The notes: a model not told the origin generated them from the sequence alone. Numbered from the stretch's first letter, positions 5,857 through 14,580 are shown. The stretch: 22,813 nucleotides of DNA from Myxococcales bacterium (GCA_020431135.1 JAGQIT010000190.1:1-22813), one strand, 5' to 3'. Numbers and translations: made by a program.

Positions 5857-7635
5857 TCACGGCGCCAGGTACCAGCCGTAGACCGCGTACACCGTGACCG
5901 CGCCGACGAGGAGCTGCATCGGCGCGCCGAAGCGCAGGTAGTCGGCGAAGCGGTAGCCACCTGGCCCGTAGACCATGAGGTTGGTCGGGTAGCCGAGGGG
6001 CGTCATGAAGCTCGCCGAGGCCGCGAACATCACGACGTAGCACATCGGCCGCGGGGCGATCCCGGCGGCCTCGCCGGCGGCCATCGCCACGGGGAAGAGG
6101 AGCGCGGCCGCGGCGGTGTTCGAGATCATCTCGGTGAGCAGGGTGACCGCCAGGTAGACGCCGACGAGGACGCCGAGCTCGCCGAAGGGCGCGGCCGCGG
6201 CCACGAGCCCGTCGGCGAGCGCCTGGGCGGCGCCGCTGGCCACGAGCGCCTGGCCGAGGGCGAGGGAGGCGGCGATGGTCAGCAGGAGGCCGACGTCGAT
6301 CGCCCGCCGGGCCTCTGCCGCGGTGAGGCAGCGGCTGATGAGCATCGCTACGCCGCAGGCGAGGGCCGCCGCGAACATGCTCAGCGCGCCCGAGGCGGTG
6401 AGCCCGACCATGCCGGCGAGGAGGGCGAGGACGAGGCCGCCGCGCTCGTGACGGACCGGCGCGCTGCCCTCGACGGGGTGGACGAGGGCGAAGCTGCGAT
6501 CGTCCTGGTGGCGCTCGAGGAAGAGCGGGTGGGCCTCGAGGAGGAGGGTGTCGCCGAAGCGGAGAACGATGTCGCCGATCTTGCCGGCGAGGCGCTCGCC
6601 GCCGCGATGGACGGCGATGATCGCCGCCCTGTAGCGCGTGCGGAAGGCCGCCTCGCGGACGCTCGTCCCGGCGAGCGGCGAGCCGAGGCCGACGACCGCC
6701 TCGACGAGCAAGCGATCGCCGCTGCGGATCCCGAGCTTGCGCACCTGATCGTGGGCGGCCGGCTCGAGGCCGCGGATCTTGCGGAGGTCGAGGACGCTGT
6801 CGAGCACCCCGACGAAGACCAGGAGATCGCCGGCCCGCAGCCTGGTGTCGGGCGGGACCGCGGCGAGGGTCTCGCCGTCGCGATCGATCTCGGCGAGGAA
6901 GAGCCCCGGGAGGTGGCGGAGGCCGGCGTTCTCGATCGTCTCGCCGACGATCGGCGCGTCGGCGGCGACGCGGAAGCCGACGCAGTAGTCGCGGGCGCTG
7001 TCGATGGAGGGCGCCTGCTGGGCCCGCGCCGGCAGGAGCCAGCGCGAGGCGACGAGGATGTAGAGGAGCCCGACCGCGGCGACGGCGAGGCCGATCGGCG
7101 TGATCTCGAAGAGGCTCCAGGTGAACTCCGGGTAGCGCTCGACGGCGAGGCCGGTCACCACGAGGTTGGCGCTCGTGCCGATGAGCGTCAGGGTGCCGCC
7201 GAGGATCGCCGCCCACGACAGCGGCAGGAGGAGCTTCGACACGCTGATCTGACAGCGCCGCGACCAGCTCTGGACGAGCGGCAGCATCATCGCCACCACC
7301 GGCGTGTTGTTGACGAGGGCGCTCATCGCCGCGGTCGGCAGCATCATCCGCGCCTGCGCCCCGGCGACGCTGCGCGGGCGCGCGAGGACCCGCTGGACGA
7401 TCCACTGGAGCGCGCGCGTCGACTCGACGCCGGCGGCGACGACGAGGAGCGCGGCGATCGTCAGCATGCCCTCGTTGGCGAAGCCCGCGGCGGCCTCGGC
7501 CGGGGTGATCACGCCGAGGAGGAGGAGCACCGTCACCGCGGCGATGAGAACGACGTCGGGCGCCCAGGCGCCGCGGGCCATCGCCACGACGCTGGCGCCC
7601 ATCACCGCCAAGGACGCCCACGCCTGCCAGCTCAC
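5857..7635 (-). CDS. SLC13/DASS-type permease with two RCK_C (TrkA-C) domains
   Basis: A 592-aa membrane transporter. Hydrophobic helices occupy about residues 1-210 and 400-592, flanking a soluble central part with two RCK_C-like domains (about 214-290, with DTRLRAGDLLVFVG, and about 310-378, with IVLRFGDTLLLEA). The paired signatures NNTPVVAMMLP (109-119) and SNTAAAALLFP near the C-terminus are the Asn-Thr motifs of the divalent anion:sodium symporter family. RCK_C-bearing members are often annotated as SLC13 permeases for sulfate, di- or tricarboxylates; the substrate cannot be told from sequence. The start is GTG at 7635; no better upstream start fits. It is transcribed alone, divergent from the phosphoesterase gene at 7913. 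Confidence 0.88.
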   Translation of the reverse strand: MSWQAWASLAVMGASVVAMARGAWAPDVVLIAAVTVLLLLGVITPAEAAAGFANEGMLTIAALLVVAAGVESTRALQWIVQRVLARPRSVAGAQARMMLPTAAMSALVNNTPVVAMMLPLVQSWSRRCQISVSKLLLPLSWAAILGGTLTLIGTSANLVVTGLAVERYPEFTWSLFEITPIGLAVAAVGLLYILVASRWLLPARAQQAPSIDSARDYCVGFRVAADAPIVGETIENAGLRHLPGLFLAEIDRDGETLAAVPPDTRLRAGDLLVFVGVLDSVLDLRKIRGLEPAAHDQVRKLGIRSGDRLLVEAVVGLGSPLAGTSVREAAFRTRYRAAIIAVHRGGERLAGKIGDIVLRFGDTLLLEAHPLFLERHQDDRSFALVHPVEGSAPVRHERGGLVLALLAGMVGLTASGALSMFAAALACGVAMLISRCLTAAEARRAIDVGLLLTIAASLALGQALVASGAAQALADGLVAAAAPFGELGVLVGVYLAVTLLTEMISNTAAAALLFPVAMAAGEAAGIAPRPMCYVVMFAASASFMTPLGYPTNLMVYGPGGYRFADYLRFGAPMQLLVGAVTVYAVYGWYLAP

Positions 7636-7912
7636 GCGCGCGACCTCGCGGGGGTTGAGGGGCGGAGCGACGCGCGGCGACGTCGGGGCTGAGCCAGCGC
7701 AGGGGCCGCGTCGATCACTCGTCGTACTCCTCGCGGGCGCCGTCTAACTCGCCGCTGCGCGCCACCGCCCCCGCACGGATCACGATATCCGCCGCCGTCG
7801 CCGTCGCCAAGGCGGCGGCGTGACGCGTCCGCGGCCGCGCCTCCGCGCGCCGTGGCGACCGCGCCGGCGATCCCGTAGGCTTTCGCGCACCGCACGCGGC
7901 ACCCGGGGCGCG
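7636..7912. other. 277-bp divergent intergenic region
   Basis: It must carry the promoters of the permease (minus) and phosphoesterase (plus). TAGGCT at about 7876-7881 is a possible -10 for the plus gene. A CGCCGCC...GGCGGCG dyad near 7790-7820 is unremarkable at this GC content. Nothing else was identified. Confidence 0.35.
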
Positions 7913-9085
7913 ATGAGCCAACTCCAGATCATCCTCTTCACGGCGGTCGTCACCGCCATCTCGCTCAGCCTCCACGCCTACGTCGCCAGCCGCCTCCTCG
8001 CCGGCGCCGACCTGTCGCGACGCGGGCGGCGGATCGCCTGGGCGGTGGCCCTCGGCGCCGGCCTCACCCTGCCCTGGGTCTTCCGCCTGATGCCCTTCAC
8101 GGGCCTGTGGTGGGCCGACGCCCTCCAGTACCTCGGGTGGACGATCTGGGGGATCTTCTCGATCCTCTTCGCCCTCCTCCTGGTCGTCGACGTCGCGCTC
8201 CTCGTCGTCCGCGGCGTCGCCTCGCTCGGCGGCCGCGACCTCCCCGAGGATCCCGCGCGCCGCCGCTTCCTCCGGCGCGCGCTCAACTACGGGGTCTTGG
8301 GGGTCACGGCGCTCCTCTCGGGCGCGGGGATCATCCAGGCCCGGCGGCGCGCGGCGGTGAAGCGCGTGACGATCACGATCGACGGCCTGCCGGCGGCGCT
8401 GCGCGGGCTGAGGATCGCCCAGATCTCCGACCTCCACGTCGGCCCGACGATCCGCGACGCCGACATGCGCGGCGTCGTCGAAGCGGTCAACGAGCTCGAC
8501 GCCGATCTCATCGCCGTCACCGGCGACCTCGTCGACGGCGGGGTCGATCGCCTCGCCCCCTACGTCGCGCCGCTCGCCGACCTCCGCTCGCGCCACGGGA
8601 CCTTCTTCGTCACCGGCAACCACGAGTACTTCTCGGGGGCGCTGCCGTGGATGCAGCACTGCGCCGACGTCCTCGGCTGGCGCGTCCTCGGCAACGAGCA
8701 CGCCGTGATCGACCACGCGGGCGCCCGCGTCGTCGTCGCTGGCGTCCACGATCTGTCGGGCCACCGCTTCGTCGACGACCACACCTCGGATCCGGCGAAG
8801 GCGATCGCCGACGCGCCGGCGGCGGACCTCCGCGTTCTCCTCGCCCACCAGCCGAAGAGCGTCCTCGACGCGGAGGGCCTCGGCTTCGACCTCCAGCTCT
8901 CGGGGCACACGCACGGCGGCCAGTACTTCCCCTTCACGCGCCTCCTCCGCGCCGCCCTGCGCTTCTACACCGGCCTCCAGCGGGTCGGCGACACCTGGCT
9001 CTACATCAACGCGGGGACCACCTACTGGGGGCCGCCGATGCGCCTCGACAGCGCCCAAGAGATCACCCTCGTCGAGCTCGCCTAG
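7913..9085 (+). CDS. Membrane-anchored calcineurin-like metallophosphoesterase (YkuE/YaeI type, 390 aa)
   Basis: The start is ATG 7913, with GGGGCGCG upstream; a longer frame to 7820 encodes only an Arg-rich string. The N-terminal region has about four hydrophobic helices (5-29, 41-60, 73-100 and 125-141). The catalytic domain begins near residue 150 and carries all metallophosphoesterase motifs: ISDLHVG (D173, H175), TGDLVDG (D205), TGNHEY (N236, H237), LLAHQP (H312) and SGHTHGGQ (H332, H334). These bind a dinuclear metal centre. Relatives with this N-terminal membrane domain include proteins acting on lipid or nucleotide phosphodiesters; the substrate here is unknown. The following lipoprotein gene begins 75 bp downstream and may have its own promoter. 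Confidence 0.92.
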   Translation: MSQLQIILFTAVVTAISLSLHAYVASRLLAGADLSRRGRRIAWAVALGAGLTLPWVFRLMPFTGLWWADALQYLGWTIWGIFSILFALLLVVDVALLVVRGVASLGGRDLPEDPARRRFLRRALNYGVLGVTALLSGAGIIQARRRAAVKRVTITIDGLPAALRGLRIAQISDLHVGPTIRDADMRGVVEAVNELDADLIAVTGDLVDGGVDRLAPYVAPLADLRSRHGTFFVTGNHEYFSGALPWMQHCADVLGWRVLGNEHAVIDHAGARVVVAGVHDLSGHRFVDDHTSDPAKAIADAPAADLRVLLAHQPKSVLDAEGLGFDLQLSGHTHGGQYFPFTRLLRAALRFYTGLQRVGDTWLYINAGTTYWGPPMRLDSAQEITLVELA

Positions 9086-9146
9086 CGCGCCCTCTGGCCT
9101 CCGGCGGCGCCGATGCGCCAGGCCGCCCGTCCGCGTCGATGTGGCG

Positions 9147-9152
9147 TACCAT
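9147..9152 (+). promoter_or_regulatory. Candidate -10 element placing the next mRNA start at the ATG (leaderless)
   Basis: TACCAT ends exactly 8 nt before ATG 9161, with no Shine-Dalgarno between. The same geometry (TAGCAT, 8 nt, ATG) occurs at the other lipoprotein gene starting at 17492. No good -35 box is seen. Confidence 0.35.
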
Positions 9153-9160
9153 CGTCGGCG

Positions 9161-10990
9161 ATGCGCGCCCCGAGCTCGGCCGTTGCCGTCGTCGTCCTCG
9201 CCGTCGCCGGCTGCGGCGACGCTGCGCCGGTGACCGGCGACGAGGCGACGTCCGCCGCGACGAGCTCCTCGGTCGGCGCGTCCGCCAGCGCATCCGTCAG
9301 CGCGGCCGCCGGCTCGACCGCTGACGCGACAAACCACGCGCCCGCGATCACCCCGCCCGGCGACCAACAGATCGCCGAGCGCGAGGACCTCAACCTCGAC
9401 CTCGAGATCCTCGATCCGGACGGCGATCCGCTCCGCGTCTTCGTCCGCGGCCTCCCGCCCGGCGCGCGCTGGGACGAGCCCCGTCGCCGCCTCGAGTTCA
9501 CGCCCGACTTCATCCAGGGCGGCCAGCAGTGGACGGTCACGGTCGTCGCCGACGACGGCCAGGCGCGCGCCGAGGCGAGCTTCGCGATCGAGGCGCTCGA
9601 CACGGTCCAGCCGCCGGCGCCGACGATCACTTCGGAGGAGCCCGGCGACGGCTTCACGCGGCTGCGCCTGCGCCAGAAGACCGACGACTTCCTCGACAGC
9701 CCGGGCTACGCCGGCCGCGAGTTCGACGCGATCGTCACCGCGCCGACGGGCGCCTCCGCGAGCGACAAGAGGCCGGTGCGCGTCGTTCTCCACGGCTTCG
9801 TCGGCGCCCCCTGGGAGGAGGGCTGGTCCGGCGAGTACCGCGTCGCCCCACATGACCCGATGAACAGCTACTGGTGGGGCTACGCCGAGAGCCTCCCCGA
9901 CGCCGCGCCGGCCGGGGCGGTCCGCGAGTACACGGCGCGCCGCGTTCTCCACCTCCTCGAGTGGGTGCTCCGCGAGCACCCGGGCGCCGATCCGGAGCGG
10001 ATCTACCTCGACGGCGCGTCGATGGGCGGCGCCGGGGCGCTGACGATCGGGCTCCTCCACGGCCGCCACTTCGCCTGGGTGTCGGCGACGATCGGCCAGG
10101 CGATCCCGCGCAACCACCGGCCGTCGCGGATAGCTCAGCTCTCGAGCTACTGGGGCGACCCCGGCCTCGACCTCGGCGACGGCGACGGCGAGGCGGTGTG
10201 GGATCGCATGGATCTGACGCGCGCGCTCCTCGAGGAGGCCGAGGCCCGCGACCAGCTCCTCTTCCTCAAGCACGGCAAGGACGACCCGCTGATCCACTTC
10301 GGCGCCGTCGTCCAGGCGAGCCCGCTGACCGAGCGCTCGCTCTACCAGGCGCTCCAGGAGGCCGCCGTCGGCCACCTCGCGGTCTGGGACGAGGGCGGCC
10401 ACGGCGACCTGGACCCTGTCCTCGGGGACACCTGGTGGCAGGCGGGCTGGAACCCGATCTTCGACGACACCAGCGCCGCCCGCCGCGACCTCGCCTTCCC
10501 GGCCTTCAGCCGCTCGACCCTCGATCGCGACCCCGGCGACGGCGGCGGCAACGGCAACCAGCCCTGGGATCCGGAGTCCGGCTTCGCCGGCGACATCGCC
10601 ACCCCGGGCGACAGCGGCTGGAACGGCGAGCTGGCGGGGGCCCTCAGCCGCGGCCTGCGCTGGCGCAGCGACGCGATCGTCGACGAGCTCGAGCGCTTCG
10701 AGGTCCCGCTGCGGGCGCTCGACGGCGACGGCGGACCGCCGCCCGCGCCCGGCTACCCGACCACCGGCGACCGCGTCGACGGCGAGCTGCCGGCGCTCGT
10801 CGACGTCACGCTGCGCCGCGCCCAGGCCTTCCGGGCGGCGCCGGGCGAGCGCCTGCGCTGGCGCTTCGGCGACCTCGAGGGCGAGGTCACGGCCGACGAC
10901 CGCGGCGACGTGACCATCCCCGACCTGCCGCTAGACGCCGCCTGGACGACGCTCGAGGTCTGGCGCTCCGACGCGCTCGCCGGCGGGTAG
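9161..10990 (+). CDS. Lipoprotein with Ig-like domain and alpha/beta-hydrolase (esterase-like) domain (609 aa)
   Basis: ATG 9161 is chosen because it gives a lipoprotein signal: MRAP, a hydrophobic core and VAGC with lipid Cys18. Residues 22-55 are a Ser/Ala/Thr-rich linker. Residues about 57-145 (NHAPAITPPGDQQIAE... DPDGDPLRVFV) look like a cadherin/He_PIG-type Ig-like domain. The C-terminal part is an alpha/beta hydrolase: VRVVLHGFVG, LDGASMGGAGAL (nucleophile Ser287), HGKDDPLIHF (Asp374 or Asp375) and DEGGHGDLDP (His414) form a plausible Ser-Asp-His triad, as in PHB-depolymerase/feruloyl-esterase-like enzymes. A beta-rich tail follows. It is probably displayed in the cell envelope; the ester substrate is unknown. 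A 75-bp gap separates it from the phosphoesterase gene. Confidence 0.85.
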   Translation: MRAPSSAVAVVVLAVAGCGDAAPVTGDEATSAATSSSVGASASASVSAAAGSTADATNHAPAITPPGDQQIAEREDLNLDLEILDPDGDPLRVFVRGLPPGARWDEPRRRLEFTPDFIQGGQQWTVTVVADDGQARAEASFAIEALDTVQPPAPTITSEEPGDGFTRLRLRQKTDDFLDSPGYAGREFDAIVTAPTGASASDKRPVRVVLHGFVGAPWEEGWSGEYRVAPHDPMNSYWWGYAESLPDAAPAGAVREYTARRVLHLLEWVLREHPGADPERIYLDGASMGGAGALTIGLLHGRHFAWVSATIGQAIPRNHRPSRIAQLSSYWGDPGLDLGDGDGEAVWDRMDLTRALLEEAEARDQLLFLKHGKDDPLIHFGAVVQASPLTERSLYQALQEAAVGHLAVWDEGGHGDLDPVLGDTWWQAGWNPIFDDTSAARRDLAFPAFSRSTLDRDPGDGGGNGNQPWDPESGFAGDIATPGDSGWNGELAGALSRGLRWRSDAIVDELERFEVPLRALDGDGGPPPAPGYPTTGDRVDGELPALVDVTLRRAQAFRAAPGERLRWRFGDLEGEVTADDRGDVTIPDLPLDAAWTTLEVWRSDALAGG

Positions 10991-11280
10991 GCGCCGCGCT
11001 CCGTCGGGGGCCCGTCCTCCGACGAGACGCCCCCGTCGACGACGTTACACCGCAGCTCGCGTCGAGGGCGACACGACTCCGCCGGCGCCGCGCCGCGCGT
11101 CAACGCGAGAGCAGGCGAGGGCGACCACAATCGAGAGCCCGATCCCCGCAAGCGCCCGCCGCGACACCCCGTCATGCTAGCAGCCCGCGGCCGCGGACTG
11201 CGTCGCGCCGTCGAAGCGCGCAGGGCAGCACTTTTTGCGAATGCGCTCGCGGGCCGCTCGGGCGACACTCTCGGCCCGCG
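10991..11280. other. 290-bp intergenic region before the CDF gene
   Basis: No gene supported. It contains ATGCTAGCAGCCCG (11174-11187), also present upstream of the lipoprotein start at 17492; read on the minus strand it contains TGCTAGCAT, an extended -10-like sequence, but no minus gene follows here. No clear terminator for the upstream gene was seen. Confidence 0.35.
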
Positions 11281-12195
11281 ATGGACGAGGCGCCGCGCAC
11301 AAAGCTCATCAACCGCACCCACGCCCTCGGCGTCGGCGCGAACGCGGGCCTCGCCGCGCTCAAGCTCAGCGTCGGCGGGATCGCGGGCTCGCGCGCCCTC
11401 GTCGCGGACGGGATCCACTCGCTCAGCGACGTCGTCATGAACGCGGCGGCGTGGTTCGGCTGGCGCTGGGCGTCGCGGCCCCGCGACGCCGATCACCACT
11501 ACGGCCACGGCAACGGCGAGGCGCTGACGACCCTGATCGTCGGCGTCATCGTCATCAGCGCGGGGATCGGCCTGGTGTGGAGCGCGCTGTCGGGGACGAG
11601 CACCGTCCAGGCGGACCTCCTCGGCGCCCTCGCGATCGCCGTCGAGGCGCTCACCGTCGCGGTCAAGATCGGCCTCGCGCGGATCACCGGCCGCCGCGGA
11701 CGCGACCTCCACAGCCCGATCCTCGTCGCCGTCTCGCGGGACAACCGCGCCGACGTCCTGACCTCGACGCTGGTGATGATCGCGATCGCCGGGGCCATCT
11801 CGGGCCTCACCGCCCTCGAGCCGATCGCCGCGGCGGCGATCGGCGCGTTGATCATCCGCGACGGCCTGCGCAGCGTCCGCGAGGGCCTCGACGTTCTCAT
11901 GGATCGCAGCCCCGATCCGACCCTCCGCCAGCGGATCGCCGAGGTCGCCGCGGCCGTCGACGGCGTCGCCTGCGTCGACGATCTCCGCGTCCACCCGCTC
12001 GGCACGCACCTCCGCGTCGACATGGAGATCGCCATCGACGGTCACCTCGAGATCCGCGACGGCCACGCGATCGCGCACGCGGTCGAGCGCGCGGTGACCA
12101 GCGCCGTCCCCGAGATCACGGAGGTCGCGGTCCACGTCAACCCGGCGCCGACGCCCGGCAGCGACGACGACGCGGCGCTGCCCGCCGCGAGGTAG
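11281..12195 (+). CDS. Cation diffusion facilitator (CDF) family metal efflux transporter (304 aa)
   Basis: A typical CDF protein that exports divalent metal in exchange for protons. About six transmembrane helices span residues 15-205; a cytoplasmic metallochaperone-like domain follows (DLRVHPLGTHLRVDMEIAIDG). TM2 contains ADGIHSLSDV, placing His46 and Asp50 at the transport site; TM5 contains DNRADVLTS with Asp154 and Asp158. HHYGHGNGE (72-80) is the conserved loop between TM2 and TM3. Zinc exporters usually have HxxxD in TM5, whereas DxxxD is associated with Mn/Fe-type CDFs, so manganese or iron is a reasonable guess. ATG 11281 is the family-length start, although no strong ribosome site precedes it. 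Confidence 0.92.
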   Translation: MDEAPRTKLINRTHALGVGANAGLAALKLSVGGIAGSRALVADGIHSLSDVVMNAAAWFGWRWASRPRDADHHYGHGNGEALTTLIVGVIVISAGIGLVWSALSGTSTVQADLLGALAIAVEALTVAVKIGLARITGRRGRDLHSPILVAVSRDNRADVLTSTLVMIAIAGAISGLTALEPIAAAAIGALIIRDGLRSVREGLDVLMDRSPDPTLRQRIAEVAAAVDGVACVDDLRVHPLGTHLRVDMEIAIDGHLEIRDGHAIAHAVERAVTSAVPEITEVAVHVNPAPTPGSDDDAALPAAR

Positions 12196-12287
12196 CGGCG
12201 CCGCGGCGATCCTCCGGTGAGCCTCGCGCACGCGCGCTTCGAGCTCGACGTCGAGCGCGAGCGCGCCGGGTCGTCACCGCGAGCTGC

Positions 12288-12293
12288 TAGCCT
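12288..12293 (+). promoter_or_regulatory. Extended -10-like element upstream of the pseudokinase gene
   Basis: TGC-TAGCCT (TG at 12285-12286, hexamer 12288-12293) matches the TGnTAnnnT pattern and ends 25 nt before ATG 12319. A GAGAG purine stretch follows at 12311-12315. No convincing -35 box. Confidence 0.3.
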
Positions 12294-12318
12294 CACGGCG
12301 AGTCCGCCGAGAGAGCGC

Positions 12319-13215
12319 ATGCGCGACGACGACAAGCCCCTCCCCTACCTCCGCGACGCGCTCGCGGCCCGCGATCTCGAGGTCGTCGCCCACCTGGCCA
12401 AAGACGCCTATCAGCTCCGCCGCCGCGACGGCGACGGGGCCCTCGTTCTCCGCGTCCTTCCGTGGCACCTCACCTGGACCGCCGATCTCCTCGAGTCGCG
12501 CGGACCGGCGCTCTGCGCCCTCCGCCACCCCGGGATCGCCAGGGTCTTCGCGGTCGCGGAGCTCCTCGGCGACGAGCCGCGCTGCCACCTCCTCCGCGAG
12601 CACATCCCGGGCGTCGACGCCCGCGTCGACGGGGCGCTGCCGATCGACCTCGCCGTCTACGTCGCCATGAAGATCACGGAGTCCCTCGCCGCCGCCCGCC
12701 CGACGATCGGCTCTCACCGCCGCCTGAGCCCGTCCCACGTCCTCCTCTCGGTCGACGGCGAGGTCAAGCTGATCGGCCTCGAGGACGCCTGCGTCGACCG
12801 CCGCGTCGAGGCCTCCGGCCCGATCCGCCGCCACGGTTGGCTGCCCTACATCAGCCCGGAGGAGATCCTCCAACGGGGGAGCGACGGGCGCTGCGACGTC
12901 TTCAGCCTCGGCGCCTGCCTCTGGGCCTGGCTCGCCGGGCGCCCGCCCTTCCCCGTCCGTCCAGGCGCCGGCAACCACGACCTCGCGGCCCTCCACGCGA
13001 TCATCCACGACAAGCCGCCGTCGCTCGCCGAGCTCCGCCCGGAGCTGCCGGCTGGGCTCGTCGCGATCGTCGCGCGAGCGCTGGCGAAGGACGCCGACGC
13101 GCGCTTCCCAAGCATCGAAGCGATGGGGGCCGCGCTCCGCGGCGCGCTCGACTGCGACCCGGACCTCGCCCGCCACGCGCTCGCGGCCTGGGTCGGCGCC
13201 AAGACGGCGGCCTAG
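12319..13215 (+). CDS. Ser/Thr protein pseudokinase (298 aa)
   Basis: The protein keeps the Hanks-type kinase scaffold but lacks the catalytic residues. The strand that should carry the ATP-binding Lys reads ALVLRVLP (Arg45). The HRD-x-K-P-x-N catalytic loop reads HRRLSPSHVLL (133-143), replacing Asp by Arg135, Lys by Ser137 and Asn by His140. DFG reads GLE (153-155) within VKLIGLEDA. The activation-segment end is preserved (LPYISPEEIL, 175-184), as are CDVFSLGACLWAWLAGRPPF (192-211), the C-lobe IVARALAKDADARFPS (250-265) and no C-terminal sensor. It is therefore probably a non-catalytic binding or scaffold protein. ATG 12319 is preferred over an in-frame start at 12217, which adds an unrelated Arg-rich leader. 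Convergent with the oxidoreductase gene, 17 bp apart. Confidence 0.88.
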   Translation: MRDDDKPLPYLRDALAARDLEVVAHLAKDAYQLRRRDGDGALVLRVLPWHLTWTADLLESRGPALCALRHPGIARVFAVAELLGDEPRCHLLREHIPGVDARVDGALPIDLAVYVAMKITESLAAARPTIGSHRRLSPSHVLLSVDGEVKLIGLEDACVDRRVEASGPIRRHGWLPYISPEEILQRGSDGRCDVFSLGACLWAWLAGRPPFPVRPGAGNHDLAALHAIIHDKPPSLAELRPELPAGLVAIVARALAKDADARFPSIEAMGAALRGALDCDPDLARHALAAWVGAKTAA

Positions 13216-13232
13216 CCTCGGCTCGCCGCCTG

Positions 13233-14573
13233 TCAGAGCTGCCCGCTGCCGGCCTCCGCGGCCGCCCGCGCGGCGAAGCCCGGCGCGTTCAGCCGGCGCG
13301 GATCGGCGACCGCGGGATCGACCTCCGGGCGCCCGCCGACGAGCTGCGCCGCGAGCAGCTCGGCCGCCGCCTGCGAGCCCATGATCCCGAAGCCCGAGAG
13401 GGCGCCGAGCACATAGGCGCCCTCGACCGCGAGCGGGCCGACGAGCGGGCGGTTGTCGGCCGCCTTGCAGTAGTAGCCGCCGTCGAGGGCCGCCTCCTCG
13501 CCGCGACCGAAGCGGCCGCGCATCGCCGGGAGCATCGCCGCGGCCCCGCGGATCAGCACCTCGCGCAGCCCGGGATCGAAGGGCGGCGGCCAGGTCGGCC
13601 GCTCGATAAGCTCGCGCTCGAAGGTCCAGATGATCTGGACGTCGCGGCCGCGCCGACGCAGATGCACGCCGGGCGGCAGCTCGCCCAGCCACCCGCGGCG
13701 CCGCGGATCCGCGGCGAGGGCCGCGGCCTCCTCAGCGCTCCACTCGAGGCGGACCGGCTCGTTCCAGATCGTCAGCGGCGCGCCTGTCGGCAGGACCTCC
13801 GGCGCGTCGAAGACCGTGACCTTGCCGTGGAGCTCGCAGCGGACGTCGAGCTCGAGGTCGAGGAGGCGGGCGAAGTCGCGGAGATGCGGGCCGACCGCGG
13901 CGATCACGACCCCGGCGGCGATCCGCTCGCCCGACTCGAGCCGGACGCCCGACACCCGCCCGCCGCGCTGCTCGACGGCGCACACCCGCCCGCGCCGCAG
14001 CGTCGCGCCCATCGCCCGCGCCTGGTCGAGGAGCCAGGTCCCGAGGCCGAGCGCCGAGACGAAGCCGCAGCGGCGGACGTGGAGCCCGGCCGTCGCCGCC
14101 GGCCCGAGGAAGGGGAAGCGCCCGCGGAGCGCGTCTCCGAGCAGGAGGTCGGCGCCGTCCGGGCAGCCCGCGATCCCGTCGCTCGCCGGAACGTAGGCCT
14201 CGGCGCCCGGGTGCCGGCGCAGCGGACCTAGGCCCCAGGCGCTCGCCGCCTCCGCCCGCGCGACCAGCCCGTCGAGCGCGGCTGGCGTGTTGGCGACGAA
14301 GAGGTACCCCGGCCGCGTCAGGCCGATCGCTCCGCCGCTGCGCCGATCGATCGCCTCGAGGAGGTCGATGCTGCGGTTCATCCAGCGGGTCATCGCCGGG
14401 TCCGGCCACCAGTTGCGATAGGCCTCGGTGCCCATGCGCGAGGTCAGCCCGAGCGGCTCGCCCGCCTCGACGATCGTCAGCCTGCGAACGCCCGCGGCCG
14501 CCAAGCGATAGGCCGCCGCGAGCCCGGCCATCCCCGCGCCGACGATGATGACATCCTGAACGCTGCGCTCCAT
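13233..14573 (-). CDS. FAD-dependent oxidoreductase, DAO family (446 aa)
   Basis: The N-terminus carries the dinucleotide-binding fold VIIVGAGMAGLAAAYRL (GxGxxG at residues 12-17), with the ribose-binding acid in TIVEAG (Glu36). A central substrate domain follows (WWPDPAMTRWMNRS, then GLHVRRCGFVSALGLGTWLL). VVIAAVGPHL (about 225-234) is the ATG-like motif of the family, and the C-terminal signature CKAADNRPLVGPLAVEGAYVLGALSGFGIMGSQAAAELLA completes the FAD site, as in D-amino acid or sarcosine oxidase-like enzymes. No signal peptide, so cytoplasmic. The electron donor is not evident. ATG 14573 gives the usual family start. The gene appears monocistronic. Confidence 0.9.
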   Translation of the reverse strand: MERSVQDVIIVGAGMAGLAAAYRLAAAGVRRLTIVEAGEPLGLTSRMGTEAYRNWWPDPAMTRWMNRSIDLLEAIDRRSGGAIGLTRPGYLFVANTPAALDGLVARAEAASAWGLGPLRRHPGAEAYVPASDGIAGCPDGADLLLGDALRGRFPFLGPAATAGLHVRRCGFVSALGLGTWLLDQARAMGATLRRGRVCAVEQRGGRVSGVRLESGERIAAGVVIAAVGPHLRDFARLLDLELDVRCELHGKVTVFDAPEVLPTGAPLTIWNEPVRLEWSAEEAAALAADPRRRGWLGELPPGVHLRRRGRDVQIIWTFERELIERPTWPPPFDPGLREVLIRGAAAMLPAMRGRFGRGEEAALDGGYYCKAADNRPLVGPLAVEGAYVLGALSGFGIMGSQAAAELLAAQLVGGRPEVDPAVADPRRLNAPGFAARAAAEAGSGQL

Positions 14574-14580
14574 CCCCGCG

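Noticed and set aside
5045..7621. 858-codon minus-strand frame
   Set aside because: Arg/Pro-rich shadow of the permease gene in another frame, running on antisense to the DUF2589 block; no domain content.
5680..7692. 670-codon plus-strand frame antisense to the permease
   Set aside because: Repetitive Glu/Arg/Asp/Ala composition typical of antisense shadows; no domains or ribosome site.
7715..10402. 895-codon minus-strand frame antisense to the phosphoesterase and lipoprotein genes
   Set aside because: Compositional antisense artefact at high GC; the plus-strand genes carry full motif sets.
12217..12318. Longer N-terminus for the pseudokinase gene
   Set aside because: The added residues are unrelated to kinases, overlap the candidate -10 element, and ATG 12319 fits better.
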